A stretch of 64,000 nt of DNA, taken from contig NZ_CP056199.1 in the NCBI RefSeq assembly GCF_013782625.1, positions 2,064,588 to 2,128,587 on the forward strand, in the 5' to 3' direction. How positions within the stretch are numbered: the stretch's first letter is position 1; every line of letters begins with the position of its first letter. This document shows positions 9,109 through 19,552 of the stretch, in pieces. The notes under the pieces were generated by a model. It worked only from the letters and a program-made list of their open reading frames with translations, searched no databases and had not been told where the DNA came from. A program made the translations under genes and the position numbers. Source of the stretch: Enterobacter sp. RHBSTW-00994 (GTDB lineage Bacteria > Pseudomonadota > Gammaproteobacteria > Enterobacterales > Enterobacteriaceae).

Positions 9109-10623
9109 TTACTGTTGCGGTGCAGCCGGTTCGGCAGGTTCCGGCATTCCTAAAGCAGGCATACCAAACATCCCAACAAAGTCTTCCAGCGGCATTTTCT
9201 GTCCGTTCAGAGTGACCTGTCCATTGGCATATTGCAGGCTAGCACCCATCGTGTTGTCTTCGAGCGTGGTAATGCGGAACATCTGACCCATTGCCGCCAG
9301 GCCTTTCACCTGTTGACTGGCCAGTTTGCCGGCATCTTCTTCACCGTAACCTTCAAGTTTGGCGACCTGAGTCATAAACTCGGTGGCCATGTCCATTGGG
9401 ATCGTCAGTTTACTGTCGAGAGATTTCACGCTGCGATCCACTTCCTGCGCCAGCGTTTGTGCTTCACCCGTAGAAGTTGACGGATCTGTCAGGAACAAGG
9501 ACAAGTTGAAGCTGGTTTCGCCTTTGCTGTTTTTCCAGCTCAACGGTGCAATCGTAATGACCGGTTCACCTTTCAGCAAAATCGGCAGGTTATCAAACAG
9601 CACGGCCATCACCTGCTGCTGGTACACCTCGGGATTTTGTTTCAGGGCGGCATCTGTCAGCAGAGCCTGACTTTCTTTAGTGTATTTCTGGCTAAACTGA
9701 TGCCATGCCTGACCGTCAATGTTGCCAATTTTAAGGGACAACTTGCCCGTACCCAGATCCTGATTCTGTACTTTCAGACTTTTCAGTGTGTAGTCCAGTT
9801 GGGTATTGATGTTTTTACCGTCTTTCGAGACATCAGACTTCCCGTCCAGATCCATCCCTTCCAGTACGGCCATCTCTTTGCCTTCGACGGCGATCGCGAG
9901 TTTATCGAGGGTGATTTTTTGATCCCCGATGCGCTCATCAAAACGGGTCATGCGGCTGTTGCCGTTGGCCTTCAGGTTATTGAAAGTAAGCTGAACTTTT
10001 TGATTGTATTCATTTACTGCATTGACCAGCCCGCTTTGTGCTTCACCGGTCAGGCTGAATACATTGCCGTCACGATCGGCATCAAGCTGGAAGTTCCCCC
10101 CGCTAAAGGCGACTTTCTCTTCACCGTTTTCATAATTCAGCGCTTTCAGGGCAATATCGGAACGGGTATCACCGGCATAGCTGATACGGGTATTGATCTC
10201 AAATGGTGATGTATTTTTTGCCAGATCGAAAAGTGGCTTAGTGACGTCATTATTGACCAATACAGTGTTAACCGATGCCATCGACGGCACAAGATTAAAC
10301 GATTTCAGTTGTGCCAACGGGAAGGGACCGTGGCTAACCACTTCGTCCAGCACCACGCTTTGCCCTGATTTCAGCCACGGATTTGCGCTTCCGGCAACCG
10401 GTTTGACCACCAGTTGCATATGGCTGGTGAACACACCACGTTGATAATTCTGGTAGCCCAGTTCGATACCCGCTTCGGGCGCAGTACGTTTGAGTTCACT
10501 GTTGGCCTGCGCCACCATTTCTGCCAGACGGCCTTCCAGTTGTTTCCCGGTAAACCAGGAGGCTCCTGTCCAGACCACGCCTAATGCAACAATAACGCCT
10601 GCAGCTATAACCGTTTTTTTCAT
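9109..10623 (-). CDS. ydgA: YdgA, DUF945 family protein
   Basis: 504 residues from the ATG at 10623 (E. coli YdgA has 502), starting MKKTVIAAGVIVALGVVW, a single N-terminal membrane anchor. The remainder is a large beta-rich periplasmic region with repeated FSGG, LNG and LSW-type strands. The protein ends in a Pro/Ala-rich tail. Upstream in-frame codons to 10764 would overlap manA and its terminator, and they lack homology, so they were rejected. Family members behave as inner-membrane-associated proteins. No biochemical function is established. Confidence 0.92.
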   Translation of the reverse strand: MKKTVIAAGVIVALGVVWTGASWFTGKQLEGRLAEMVAQANSELKRTAPEAGIELGYQNYQRGVFTSHMQLVVKPVAGSANPWLKSGQSVVLDEVVSHGPFPLAQLKSFNLVPSMASVNTVLVNNDVTKPLFDLAKNTSPFEINTRISYAGDTRSDIALKALNYENGEEKVAFSGGNFQLDADRDGNVFSLTGEAQSGLVNAVNEYNQKVQLTFNNLKANGNSRMTRFDERIGDQKITLDKLAIAVEGKEMAVLEGMDLDGKSDVSKDGKNINTQLDYTLKSLKVQNQDLGTGKLSLKIGNIDGQAWHQFSQKYTKESQALLTDAALKQNPEVYQQQVMAVLFDNLPILLKGEPVITIAPLSWKNSKGETSFNLSLFLTDPSTSTGEAQTLAQEVDRSVKSLDSKLTIPMDMATEFMTQVAKLEGYGEEDAGKLASQQVKGLAAMGQMFRITTLEDNTMGASLQYANGQVTLNGQKMPLEDFVGMFGMPALGMPEPAEPAAPQQ

Positions 10624-10644
10624 CGTGATTATCCATAAAATGAA

Positions 10645-10668
10645 ACCAGGCGGTAAAAACCGCCTGGT
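10645..10668 (-). terminator. manA terminator hairpin
   Basis: ACCAGGCGGT and ACCGCCTGGT form a perfect 10-bp stem with an AAAA loop in the manA-ydgA gap. On the minus strand it is followed by TTCATTTTAT, a moderately T-rich stretch. Confidence 0.8.
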
Positions 10669-10723
10669 ATGTAATAAGGCTCTGACTAGCTTAGCAAGAG
10701 TTGTTAAAAACTTCAGTAAGTTG

Positions 10724-11899
10724 CTACAACTTATTGAAAACGCGTGCCAGGCGACCCGTTCCACTCACGGTGATCGGCGACTCATTCGCCGCAATAAATG
10801 CCGATTCACCCGGTTTTAGCACCAGACGCTGATCGTCTTTGTTCAGCGTTGCTTCGCCCTCAACGCAGAACAGGATTGCGGCGCTATCCTGTGCGACAGG
10901 GGTTTCTGTGCGGTTCAGGTCATGGAGTGAAAACGCAAAATCGTCTACCGGGATAGGGAAGTCTAGCTCCGGGCCTTTCTTAACCGGTTGCGTCAGCAGT
11001 TCTGCGGCCGGTTTAGCCACAAACTTCACGTTGGCAACCAGCTCCGGGATATCAATGTATTTCGGCGTTAAGCCAGCGCGCAGTACGTTATCTGAATTCG
11101 CCATCACCTCAAGCGCGACACCCTGTAGATAGGCGTGCGGTGTTTCGGCAAACAGGAACATGGCTTCGCCGGGGTTCAGTTTCACTACGTTCAACAGCAG
11201 TGGGGAGAACAGGCCGCTGTCGTCCGGGTAAAACTCAGCGATCACACGAATGGTCTGCCACGGTTCACCTTGCTGGCTGTTTAGCGCCGCTTTTAGTACC
11301 GCCAGAGCATGTGATTTTTCGTCACCCTGCATATTTAACAGGCTGGCAAAGAGCTGGCTTAAACCTGCGGAATCAGGATTTTCGAGGAAGTGGGCGATGG
11401 CTTTGTTGGCTCCGGCAACAGGCTGCAGCAGAGAAACAATTTCGGAGAATTCGCGGAACGCGTTCATTGCCAGGAAGGGGGTCAGGGCAAAGACCAACTC
11501 GGGTTTATGGTTAGGATCTTTGTAATTACGCTCAGCCGCATCCAAAGGAATGCCTGCGGCGTTCTCTTTTGCAAAGCCGAGTTCAGAGGCTTTTTTGTTC
11601 GGATGAACCTGAATGGAAAGCGGTTGGTCTGCACACAGCACCTTAAACAGGAACGGCAACTCACCAAAGCGGTTAGCAACCTTGTCGCTCAGTAGCGTCG
11701 CTTTGTCGGCCTCAATCACGTCGCGCAGGCTGCGTACCTGACCGCTGGCGTCCTCAATTTTTGAGCTGCTCTTCGGGTGTGCCCCCATCCACAATTCTGC
11801 CATCGGCAGGTTGTCTGGGTTCGCGATACCGTAGAGATCCGTTAACGCAGTTTTACTTCCCCAGGCGTAGTTTTGCACTGAGTTGATGAGTTTTTGCAT
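10724..11899 (-). CDS. manA: Mannose-6-phosphate isomerase (type I PMI)
   Basis: 391 residues from the ATG at 11899, as in E. coli. AGGG lies seven bases upstream, and the codons before it (to 11917) are not conserved. It interconverts mannose-6-phosphate and fructose-6-phosphate, linking mannose use and GDP-mannose synthesis to glycolysis. Zinc-ligand motifs of the cupin active site are visible: IQVHPNK (Gln/His, about residue 97), PELVFAL (Glu), and ETPHAYLQG (His, about residue 255). It is followed by its own terminator. Confidence 0.97.
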   Translation of the reverse strand: MQKLINSVQNYAWGSKTALTDLYGIANPDNLPMAELWMGAHPKSSSKIEDASGQVRSLRDVIEADKATLLSDKVANRFGELPFLFKVLCADQPLSIQVHPNKKASELGFAKENAAGIPLDAAERNYKDPNHKPELVFALTPFLAMNAFREFSEIVSLLQPVAGANKAIAHFLENPDSAGLSQLFASLLNMQGDEKSHALAVLKAALNSQQGEPWQTIRVIAEFYPDDSGLFSPLLLNVVKLNPGEAMFLFAETPHAYLQGVALEVMANSDNVLRAGLTPKYIDIPELVANVKFVAKPAAELLTQPVKKGPELDFPIPVDDFAFSLHDLNRTETPVAQDSAAILFCVEGEATLNKDDQRLVLKPGESAFIAANESPITVSGTGRLARVFNKL

Positions 11900-12099
11900 T
11901 ATCAAGCCCTGATTCAAATGTGGAATTAACTCCAGGTATTAAAGCAATAAACCGCGCGGAAGTAACCAGCGCATGTAAAAAGTCGTACTAGTCTCAGTTT
12001 TTGTTAAAAAATTGTGTAGGATAAGCTAACTCGCTTTTAAGCAGGGCAAACGGAAGATCTGCCTGAATCATAATCAGCAATGTCGTAAGTGAGAGCACA

Positions 12100-13746
12100 A
12101 TGTCGAACAAACCCTTTCATTACCAGGATCCTTTCCCTCTTGCAAAGGATCAGACCGAGTATTACCTGTTAACCCGTGATCATGTTTCTGTCGCTGAGTT
12201 CGAAGGACAAGAGATCCTCAAGGTGGACCCGCAGGCGCTGACTTTACTGGCTCAGCATGCGTTTCACGATGCCTCTTTTATGCTGCGTCCCGCGCATCAG
12301 CAACAGGTGGCAGATATCCTGAGTGACCCACAGGCCAGTGAAAACGATAAATATGTCGCCCTGCAGTTCCTGCGAAACTCGGATATCGCGGCGAAAGGCA
12401 TTCTCCCAACCTGCCAGGATACCGGAACAGCCATCATCACCGGCAAAAAAGGCCAGCGTGTCTGGACGGGCGGTGGTGACGAAGCCGCTCTGGCACACGG
12501 CGTGTATAACACCTATATCGAAGATAACCTGCGTTACTCGCAAAATGCGGCGCTGGATATGTACAAAGAGGTGAATACGGGAACTAACCTGCCGGCGCAA
12601 ATTGATCTCTATAGCGTCGATGGTGACGAGTACAAATTCCTCTGTATTGCCAAAGGCGGTGGTTCAGCCAACAAAACCTATCTCTACCAGGAAACCAAAG
12701 CCCTGCTTACGCCAGGTAAGTTGAAAAATTATCTGGTAGAGAAGATGCGTACGCTCGGTACGGCGGCGTGCCCGCCTTACCACATCGCCTTTGTGATCGG
12801 CGGGACATCAGCGGAAAGTACGCTGAAAACCGTCAAACTGGCATCTACCAAATACTATGATGGTCTGCCAACCGAAGGGAATGAGCATGGTCAGGCATTC
12901 CGCGATGTTCAGCTTGAGCAGGAACTGTTGCAGGAAGCCCAGAATCTGGGTCTGGGTGCGCAGTTTGGCGGCAAGTATTTTGCACACGATATTCGCGTCA
13001 TTCGTTTGCCGCGCCACGGCGCATCGTGCCCGGTCGGGATGGGCGTATCTTGTTCTGCGGATCGCAATATCAAGGCGAAAATCAACCGCGACGGTGTCTG
13101 GATCGAGAAACTGGAAAACAACCCAGGCAAATACATCCCAGAAGCACTGCGTAAAGCGGGTGAGGGCGAAGCTGTTCACGTCGATCTGAACCGTCCAATG
13201 AGCGATATTCTGGCGCAGCTTTCTCAGTATCCGGTATCAACGCGTTTGTCCCTGAATGGAACTATTATCGTCGGGCGTGATATCGCTCATGCGAAGCTGA
13301 AAGAGCGTCTGGATAACGGCGAAGGTCTGCCTCAGTACATCAAAGATCACCCGATCTACTATGCCGGCCCGGCGAAAACGCCTGAAGGCTACGCTTCTGG
13401 TTCGTTAGGCCCAACCACAGCTGGCCGTATGGACTCGTATGTTGATCAACTGCAGGCCAACGGCGGCAGTATGATCATGCTGGCAAAAGGTAACCGCAGC
13501 CAGCAGGTAACAGACGCGTGTCATAAGCATGGTGGTTTCTATCTGGGCAGTATTGGCGGCCCGGCAGCCGTACTGGCACAGGGCAGTATCAAGAGCCTGG
13601 AATGTGTGGAATATCCAGAACTTGGGATGGAAGCCATCTGGAAAATTGAAGTGGAAGATTTCCCGGCGTTTATCCTGGTGGATGACAAAGGTAATGACTT
13701 CTTCAAACAGATCCAGTCGTCCCAATGTTCTGCCTGCGTGAAGTAA
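12100..13746 (+). CDS. fumA: Fumarase A, class I iron-sulfur fumarate hydratase
   Basis: 548 residues, the E. coli FumA length. It hydrates fumarate to malate in the TCA cycle using a [4Fe-4S] cluster. The three cluster cysteines are at 105 (PTCQDTGTA), 224 (AACPPYH) and 318 (GVSCSADR). The [10 protein letters not shown] and [14 protein letters not shown] motifs are conserved. The protein ends with CSACVK. It is followed after about 140 bp by fumC, so the pair combines an oxygen-sensitive and an oxygen-stable fumarase. It cannot be fully separated from FumB by sequence alone, but the fumC-tus context fixes it as fumA. Confidence 0.97.
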   Translation: MSNKPFHYQDPFPLAKDQTEYYLLTRDHVSVAEFEGQEILKVDPQALTLLAQHAFHDASFMLRPAHQQQVADILSDPQASENDKYVALQFLRNSDIAAKGILPTCQDTGTAIITGKKGQRVWTGGGDEAALAHGVYNTYIEDNLRYSQNAALDMYKEVNTGTNLPAQIDLYSVDGDEYKFLCIAKGGGSANKTYLYQETKALLTPGKLKNYLVEKMRTLGTAACPPYHIAFVIGGTSAESTLKTVKLASTKYYDGLPTEGNEHGQAFRDVQLEQELLQEAQNLGLGAQFGGKYFAHDIRVIRLPRHGASCPVGMGVSCSADRNIKAKINRDGVWIEKLENNPGKYIPEALRKAGEGEAVHVDLNRPMSDILAQLSQYPVSTRLSLNGTIIVGRDIAHAKLKERLDNGEGLPQYIKDHPIYYAGPAKTPEGYASGSLGPTTAGRMDSYVDQLQANGGSMIMLAKGNRSQQVTDACHKHGGFYLGSIGGPAAVLAQGSIKSLECVEYPELGMEAIWKIEVEDFPAFILVDDKGNDFFKQIQSSQCSACVK

Positions 13747-13754
13747 GATAAAAA

Positions 13755-13781
13755 GCCGGGCAAGCGTCAGTGCTGCCCGGC
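13755..13781. repeat. REP-like hairpin in the fumA-fumC gap
   Basis: GCCGGGCA and TGCCCGGC form an 8-bp stem with an 11-base loop just after the fumA stop. It resembles a REP unit and probably stabilises the fumA 3' end or reduces read-through into fumC. Confidence 0.7.
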
Positions 13782-13889
13782 ACGATAAAGAGCGCACAAA
13801 GCGCCATACCGTTTTTTTGAAGCAATCAATACTTATCTCTTAAGCAGGTGAGCAATGTTCCCAACTTCATTGTTATCAAGGAGAAAGTA

Positions 13890-15284
13890 ATGACCACGTC
13901 ACGTCGCGAGAAAGACTCAATGGGTGCAATCGATGTCCCGGCTGATAAGCTATGGGGCGCACAAACCCAACGCTCACTGGAGCATTTTCGGATCTCAACC
14001 GAGAAAATGCCCGTCTCGCTGATCCACGCGCTGGCACTGACCAAACGTGCGGCCGCTAAAGTTAACCAGGACCTGGGACTGCTTGCCGCTGAAAAAGCGA
14101 CGGCCATTATCAATGCTGCTGATGAGGTCCTGGTGGGCAAGCATCCTGACGAGTTCCCTCTAGCTATCTGGCAAACGGGTTCCGGCACACAGAGCAATAT
14201 GAACATGAACGAAGTGCTGGCAAACCGCGCAAGCGAACTGCTGGGCGGCGTACGTGGCATGGAGCGTAAAATTCATCCCAATGACGATGTGAACAAAAGC
14301 CAGAGCTCGAACGATGTTTTCCCGACGGCGATGCATGTCGCCGCGATCATTGCCCTGCGTGAACACCTTCTCCCTCAACTGGACGTGCTGAAAAAGACCC
14401 TGAATGAAAAAGCGTTAGCCTTCAGCGATATCGTGAAAATTGGCCGAACCCACTTGCAGGATGCCACGCCGCTGACTCTGGGCCAGGAGATTTCTGGCTG
14501 GGTTGCCATGCTTGAACACAACCTTAAGCATATCGATCACAGCCTGCCGCATCTGGCTGAGCTGGCGCTGGGGGGAACGGCGGTGGGGACAGGGCTGAAC
14601 ACCCATCCTGAATACGCTGCACGTGTTGCAAAAGAGTTAGCGGCGATCACCGGACAACCGTTTGTCACAGCGCCCAATAAATTTGAAGCCCTTGCCACCT
14701 GCGATGCACTTGTTCATGCACATGGTGCGCTGAAAGGGCTGGCTGCATCGCTGATGAAAATTGCCAACGATGTCCGCTGGCTGGCTTCCGGTCCGCGTTG
14801 TGGTATTGGTGAGATCAGCATTCCGGAGAACGAACCAGGCAGTTCGATCATGCCGGGAAAAGTGAACCCGACACAGTGTGAAGCCATGACCATGCTTTGC
14901 TGTCAGGTGATGGGTAACGATGTGGCCGTGAACATGGGCGGGGCGTCCGGTAACTTTGAACTGAATGTTTATCGCCCAATGGTGATCCATAATTTCCTGC
15001 AGTCGGTGCGTTTGCTGGCGGATGGCATGGAAAGCTTTAACGAACATTGCGCGGTGGGGATCGAACCGAATCGCGAGCGCATCAACCAGTTGCTCAACGA
15101 ATCGCTCATGCTGGTGACCGCGCTCAATACCCACATCGGCTACGATAAAGCGGCAGAAATCGCCAAGAAAGCACACAAAGAGGGGCTGACGCTAAAAGCC
15201 GCCGCCCTGGCGCTGGGCTACCTGACTGACGCTGAGTTTGACAGCTGGGTTCGTCCTGAAGCGATGGTAGGTAGCCAGAAGTAA
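13890..15284 (+). CDS. fumC: Fumarase C, class II iron-independent fumarate hydratase
   Basis: 464 residues. The ATG at 13890 has AAGGAG six bases upstream and yields the family start [20 protein letters not shown]. An in-frame start at 13848 is not supported. The superfamily signature [15 protein letters not shown] (about residue 317) carries the catalytic serine loop, and [14 protein letters not shown] and [10 protein letters not shown] are also present. FumC works when superoxide or iron limitation inactivates FumA. Its stop codon directly abuts the stop codon of tus on the other strand. Confidence 0.97.
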   Translation: MTTSRREKDSMGAIDVPADKLWGAQTQRSLEHFRISTEKMPVSLIHALALTKRAAAKVNQDLGLLAAEKATAIINAADEVLVGKHPDEFPLAIWQTGSGTQSNMNMNEVLANRASELLGGVRGMERKIHPNDDVNKSQSSNDVFPTAMHVAAIIALREHLLPQLDVLKKTLNEKALAFSDIVKIGRTHLQDATPLTLGQEISGWVAMLEHNLKHIDHSLPHLAELALGGTAVGTGLNTHPEYAARVAKELAAITGQPFVTAPNKFEALATCDALVHAHGALKGLAASLMKIANDVRWLASGPRCGIGEISIPENEPGSSIMPGKVNPTQCEAMTMLCCQVMGNDVAVNMGGASGNFELNVYRPMVIHNFLQSVRLLADGMESFNEHCAVGIEPNRERINQLLNESLMLVTALNTHIGYDKAAEIAKKAHKEGLTLKAAALALGYLTDAEFDSWVRPEAMVGSQK

Positions 15285-16214
15285 TTATTCCGCCACATAC
15301 AGGTGCAGCCGCGGGATGATTAATTGCAGCGGCTGTGCCTGCGGTTTATAACGATGCTGAATGTTTTTGGCATCGTAATTCAGCAGCTCGCCAATATCCG
15401 GGATCACTGCGCCCTGATCGGCATCATAAAGTGCAATTAAGGGGGTGGGACAGGCGTGCTGAACCTGTTTTTGCTGTCCGGAATACCAGACCCGCGCGAT
15501 GGGCTGTACCTTTACAGGTCGTTTTATCTTGAGCCGCGCTTCTGAAGGCAGTGACGCAATACTGTGATACTCCTGTTCCAGACGTTCAATCCACTGCTCG
15601 CGCGACCAGGGGGCAACAGTGCGCGGCGCTTTCAGGCTTTTTTCCAGCATCGACAGGATCTCATCGCGGGTGAAGTTCTTGATAATGTGCTTATTCGCCC
15701 AGCCAAACCGTAATGTGGCCGGGTGACGAAGTACCGTCAACGAACGATAGGCATTCAGGGTGATAAGCCCTGGCAAATGACGATGAACCCACTCGAAACG
15801 TGCCGCCGGGGCTAATCCTGACTCTTCCGTAACGATTTTTTCGAACGCGGCTTTTAACGCGTTGATGTGGGCGATTTGCACTTCCAGCACTTCCCGCTCG
15901 GAGGTTTCTGTTTGCAGGCAGATCACGCCGGGCAGGCGAACGGCTGCTTTACTGCTGCGATTTTCTGACTGCTGCTGAATAAACAGGTGACGATAATGTT
16001 GTATCGTGAGCGCCAGAGCCGTACTGCCGATGTGTTGTTTGACCTCAATGCGTTCCAGTGGATCGTGTTCTGCGCCTTTCACCACATCTGGCAGAGTGAA
16101 TACGCGAGCGGCCAGTAAACGGCATGATTGCAAACGCCCGGTCAGTGAGAGCAGTTCATGCTCAATGTGCCGCAACGTGGTATTCAGTCTTTCGATCAGA
16201 TCGTAAGTCGCCAT
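15285..16214 (-). CDS. tus: Tus, replication terminus site-binding protein
   Basis: 309 residues, the same length as E. coli Tus. Segments [40 protein letters not shown] and [16 protein letters not shown] are the conserved DNA-contacting core. Tus binds Ter sites as a monomer and arrests the DnaB helicase on one face only. A Ter site overlaps the presumed promoter just upstream, which makes autorepression likely, as in E. coli. Gene order fumC-tus-rstB is as in E. coli. Confidence 0.97.
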   Translation of the reverse strand: MATYDLIERLNTTLRHIEHELLSLTGRLQSCRLLAARVFTLPDVVKGAEHDPLERIEVKQHIGSTALALTIQHYRHLFIQQQSENRSSKAAVRLPGVICLQTETSEREVLEVQIAHINALKAAFEKIVTEESGLAPAARFEWVHRHLPGLITLNAYRSLTVLRHPATLRFGWANKHIIKNFTRDEILSMLEKSLKAPRTVAPWSREQWIERLEQEYHSIASLPSEARLKIKRPVKVQPIARVWYSGQQKQVQHACPTPLIALYDADQGAVIPDIGELLNYDAKNIQHRYKPQAQPLQLIIPRLHLYVAE

Positions 16215-16223
16215 GACAACCCT

Positions 16224-16246
16224 TAATTAGTTACAACATACTTACC
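16224..16246 (-). promoter_or_regulatory. Ter replication-arrest site (TerB position)
   Basis: On the minus strand the core is AGTATGTTGTAACTAA (16242-16227), an exact match to the Ter consensus AGNATGTTGTAACTAA. It lies 10-30 bp before the tus start, as TerB does in E. coli. By analogy with TerB orientation, it should block forks arriving from higher coordinates and let forks from the tus side pass. Bound Tus would also cover the tus promoter. Confidence 0.95.
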
Positions 16247-16288
16247 ATATAACACAGCACGCCGGGTCAGGCCAGCGCGCGGTTAAGG

Positions 16289-17590
16289 TCAGGCAGTAAC
16301 GGGAAGAGGGATATTGTGATACACCGGCCAGCTAAAACAGAAACGCGCGCCGCCGAGAGTGCTCTCTTCGCAGCGAACCGTCCCCCCCATTGCCTGCGCA
16401 ATGGAATAGACGATCGCCAGCCCCAGGCCACAACCTCCAGTGGCACGATCGCGGCTGGGATCGAGACGAACAAATGGTTCGAACACTTTTTCTCGCTCGT
16501 CCGGCGCAATGCCTGGGCCATCATCTTCGACGGACAAACGGGCCTGATTCCCCTCTAGCTGCAAGCCAATTCGTAACGTGGTTTGGCTATAGCGCATGGC
16601 GTTATTCACCAGATTATCCAGGACGCGCTCCATCAGGCGCATATCGAGTGCACCATAATCACCGGAGGTCACGGTTTCGAGCAGTAGCGTACGCTGAGGA
16701 TTAACACTTTGCACATCGTCAATATGGTTTTTCAGCCAGACGGGGAGATTTGGTGTACTGAGATTCAGCTCGTTTTGTGGGCGATCAAGCCGCGCGTAGG
16801 TCAGTAATTCCTCAATCAATCCTTCGAGCTGGCCGATGTCCCGGTTCAGCGCCAGAGACTCTGCCTCGGTCAAGTTATCACTCATCTCCAGGCGATAGCG
16901 CAGACGTACCAGCGGTGTACGTAGTTCATGTGCAATACCGTCGATCAACTGCTTTTTACTGGCAATCAGCGCATTGATGTTATCGGCCATCTGGTTAAAC
17001 GTCACACCTAACCGCTCGAAGCTCGAACCACTGTCAAAGTGGATACGCTCGGTAAGATGACCTTCACCAAAACGTTGTGCAGCTGCTTCAAGTCGCAGCA
17101 TGTCCTGCCAGTGCGGTCGCATCCAGATAAAGACCGGAAAGGCCAGTGAAATGGCGATAAATGCCAGGAGCGCCATATCCAGCAGCCGCATCTGGTGCAG
17201 ATAATACAGATAGGGGACGGGTCCCACGGCGAGAACATAGTGGCTTCGGGGAATGCGCTGAATAAACGTGTATTTTTCATCCAGTGCGACAATGTCACCG
17301 TCTCGCAAGCGCTGCATGGCGGGCGCATCGAGATCGAAATCTTTCATCGATTCAATACGCAGATTGAATGAGAGATTCAGATCCAGCTCTTTCAGTGTGC
17401 GGGCCCAGTCGTGTGGCGGAATTTCACGTAACTCACTGCGCATCAGGTACAGCGAGCTTTTCATCAAATCATCCAGCGATTGCCGACCCGCACGCTCGGC
17501 GGTGAACTTGTAGACCAGCCCGACCAGCATGGTCATCACCAGGAAGCAGACAAACAGCAGGAGATAAAACTGCACGAACAGCTTTTTCAT
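16289..17590 (-). CDS. rstB: RstB, sensor histidine kinase
   Basis: 433 residues, the E. coli length. There is an N-terminal membrane segment (about 5-27), a short periplasmic sensor domain, and a second membrane segment (about 135-155). These are followed by a HAMP domain, the phospho-accepting His in DGIAHELRTPLVRLRYR (about residue 225), and the ATP-binding N, G1 and G2 boxes (NNAMRYS, VEDDGPGIAPDE, GGCGLGLAIV). It phosphorylates RstA. It lies 24 bp downstream of rstA in the same operon, whose expression in E. coli is PhoP-dependent. Confidence 0.96.
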   Translation of the reverse strand: MKKLFVQFYLLLFVCFLVMTMLVGLVYKFTAERAGRQSLDDLMKSSLYLMRSELREIPPHDWARTLKELDLNLSFNLRIESMKDFDLDAPAMQRLRDGDIVALDEKYTFIQRIPRSHYVLAVGPVPYLYYLHQMRLLDMALLAFIAISLAFPVFIWMRPHWQDMLRLEAAAQRFGEGHLTERIHFDSGSSFERLGVTFNQMADNINALIASKKQLIDGIAHELRTPLVRLRYRLEMSDNLTEAESLALNRDIGQLEGLIEELLTYARLDRPQNELNLSTPNLPVWLKNHIDDVQSVNPQRTLLLETVTSGDYGALDMRLMERVLDNLVNNAMRYSQTTLRIGLQLEGNQARLSVEDDGPGIAPDEREKVFEPFVRLDPSRDRATGGCGLGLAIVYSIAQAMGGTVRCEESTLGGARFCFSWPVYHNIPLPVTA

Positions 17591-17614
17591 GAACGTATCC
17601 GGATGACGAGGTGA

Positions 17615-18331
17615 TCAAGTTTCCCAGGCGTGCGGGGCAAAAAGATAGCCTTTGTTACGTACCGTTTTAATGCGATACGGCTCAGTGGCATTATCCAGTA
17701 ATTTCTTGCGCAGCCGAGAAATGGCGACATCAACACTGCGATCCATACCATCGTAGCTGACACCGCGTAAATTTTTGAGTAATGCATCCCTGTCCATGAT
17801 TTGTCCGGCATGTGTTGCCAGTTCCCATAGCAGGTCAAAATCCGCCGTGGAAAGCGCGATCAGCTCACCTGACAGCAACACCTGGCGATTAACAGGATCG
17901 ATTGATAACGTACCAAAACGCATAGCTTTATGCGGTGTAAGCGAAGGTGCTGAGGGTTCCCTGTCAACGGTGGCGTGCTGGCGCAAATGCAGACGCAAAC
18001 GAGCGAGCAATACGGCAGGAGGGGTCGTTTTAAGGATGTAGTCGTTAGCGCCCATCTCCAGCGACAAGATGTGGTTCATGTCACTGTCCAGAGAGGTAAG
18101 AAGAACAATCGGGCCATCCCACTGGGCACGCAGGTCACGGCACAAGGTCATTCCGTCTTTACCGGGTAGCATGATATCCAGCAGCACCAGATCCGGCTTC
18201 TCACGCGCCACGACTTCCTCACCGCGATCGCCGCGAGGCTCGACTATGACGTCCATATCATGTTTACCCAAATAGGCGGCAATCAGTTGCCCGACTTCGG
18301 GTTCATCCTCTACATAAACGATCTTATTCAT
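17615..18331 (-). CDS. rstA: RstA, OmpR-family response regulator
   Basis: 238 residues from the ATG at 18331, one shorter than E. coli RstA. Codons upstream of it (to 18367) lack homology. The receiver domain has the acidic pair in YVEDEPEV, the phospho-acceptor Asp in LVLLDIMLPG (about residue 52) and the Lys in ILKTTPP (about 103). The C-terminal winged helix includes MDRDALLKNLRGVSYDGMDRSVDVAISRLRKKL. Target genes in relatives include asr and feoB. The ribosome-binding site is weak, consistent with low basal synthesis. Confidence 0.96.
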   Translation of the reverse strand: MNKIVYVEDEPEVGQLIAAYLGKHDMDVIVEPRGDRGEEVVAREKPDLVLLDIMLPGKDGMTLCRDLRAQWDGPIVLLTSLDSDMNHILSLEMGANDYILKTTPPAVLLARLRLHLRQHATVDREPSAPSLTPHKAMRFGTLSIDPVNRQVLLSGELIALSTADFDLLWELATHAGQIMDRDALLKNLRGVSYDGMDRSVDVAISRLRKKLLDNATEPYRIKTVRNKGYLFAPHAWET

Positions 18332-18376
18332 ACAGCGTCTGTTATCGCGAAAAAAGCCAACATACACTGCGTAACC

Positions 18377-18393
18377 TTAACCTTCCATTAATC
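18377..18393 (-). promoter_or_regulatory. Possible PhoP box upstream of rstA
   Basis: On the minus strand GATTAA-TGGAA-GGTTAA gives two direct hexamers with an 11-bp period, resembling the PhoP box (T/G)GTTTA-N5-(T/G)GTTTA with one and two mismatches. It lies about 46 bp upstream of the rstA start. rstA is a known PhoP target in E. coli. The match is imperfect. Confidence 0.4.
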
Positions 18394-18459
18394 TTTCAAA
18401 ATTAACCTCAGTTCCGTTATTCTGGTCTGAATTGTTGCCTGGTTGTTATGGGAAAATAC

Positions 18460-18795
18460 ATGGGCTTGCTGATAAAAGCTGCGCTGGGTGCGCTGGTGGT
18501 GTTACTGATTGGTGTGTTGGCAAAAACAAAAAATTACTACATTGCTGGGTTGATCCCGCTTTTCCCGACGTTTGCCCTTATTGCGCACTATATCGTAGCC
18601 TCGGAGCGCGGGGTTGAAGCATTACGAACCACCATTGTCTTTGGCATGTGGTCCATTATCCCTTACTTCCTCTATCTGTTGTCACTATGGTATTTCACCG
18701 GCTTTTTGCGATTGCCGCTGGCGCTGGGTGGGGCCGTTTTGTGCTGGAGCCTCAGCGCCTGGGTGCTCATTTTTTTCTGGAGCCGCTTACATTAG
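18460..18795 (+). CDS. ydgC: YdgC, GlpM-family inner-membrane protein
   Basis: 111 residues (E. coli YdgC 111), with three to four membrane segments and no large soluble part, beginning MGLLIKAALGALVVLL. The ATG at 18460 has GGGA about six bases upstream. A start at 18448 is possible. It resembles GlpM of Pseudomonas, a membrane protein linked to alginate production, but no enterobacterial function is known. Its 3' end overlaps the convergent folM by four bases. Confidence 0.9.
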   Translation: MGLLIKAALGALVVLLIGVLAKTKNYYIAGLIPLFPTFALIAHYIVASERGVEALRTTIVFGMWSIIPYFLYLLSLWYFTGFLRLPLALGGAVLCWSLSAWVLIFFWSRLH

Positions 18796-19514
18796 CGAAG
18801 CGGGCGACCGCCATCTACCGCGAAGGTTCTTCCGGTTACGTAACAACTGGTTAGCAGATAATCGATAAGATCGATCACCTCTTTTTCACCAGGGGCGATC
18901 TTCATCAACGATTTATTCAGAGCCTGCTGGCGGTACTCAGCGTCGTCGCTGTCGTTGAACAATATCAACGACGGGGCAATCGCATTGACTTTGACTTCTG
19001 GCGCGAGCTTACGTGCAAAAGAGCGTGTCATATTATCCAGCGCGGCTTTACTCGCGGCGTAGGCGATATGTTTATCGCTCCCTCGTTCTACGACATAGTC
19101 TGTAAAGTGAATGATGTCTCCCGCTGCATGCCCGTGCCCGCGTAGCAGGTCTTGCAGGGCGTGGTTAAGCAGGTAAGGGGCATTCACGTGGATTTGCAGC
19201 ATACTGGAGAGCGTATCGCTGAGCGGTGTGCCCGGCAGTTCAGCGAGCCAGGCACTGGCGTTATGAATGATTGCCCGAAGCCCGTCAGTACGGGATTTCA
19301 CTTCGTCGGCAAAAGCCAGAATGCCTTCGTCAGTTGAGAAATCAGCCTGAATACAGACCGCCCCGGCGTTTCGGAGACCGTCAATGGCAGGATATTCACT
19401 GCGATAACTGACGATCACCGGCTGGCGAAGGGTAAGAAAATGATGAGCAATGGCGAGGCCAATGCGACGGCCTCCCCCCGTGATTAATACAGGACGTTGT
19501 TGCATTTTTCCCAT
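18792..19514 (-). CDS. folM: FolM, dihydromonapterin/dihydrofolate reductase
   Basis: 240 residues, the E. coli length. It is a short-chain dehydrogenase with the cofactor motif LITGGGRRIGLAIA at the N-terminus and the catalytic YAASKAAL (about residue 151) after FTDYVVERGSDKH. It reduces dihydromonapterin to tetrahydromonapterin with NADPH and can weakly reduce dihydrofolate. AGGAG lies six bases before the ATG. It is 38 bp downstream of the ydgI-type antiporter gene and probably co-transcribed with it. Confidence 0.95.
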   Translation of the reverse strand: MGKMQQRPVLITGGGRRIGLAIAHHFLTLRQPVIVSYRSEYPAIDGLRNAGAVCIQADFSTDEGILAFADEVKSRTDGLRAIIHNASAWLAELPGTPLSDTLSSMLQIHVNAPYLLNHALQDLLRGHGHAAGDIIHFTDYVVERGSDKHIAYAASKAALDNMTRSFARKLAPEVKVNAIAPSLILFNDSDDAEYRQQALNKSLMKIAPGEKEVIDLIDYLLTSCYVTGRTFAVDGGRPLR

Positions 19515-19552
19515 CGTGTTCTCCTCTCAGTTCAGCAACGGGAAAGACGGCG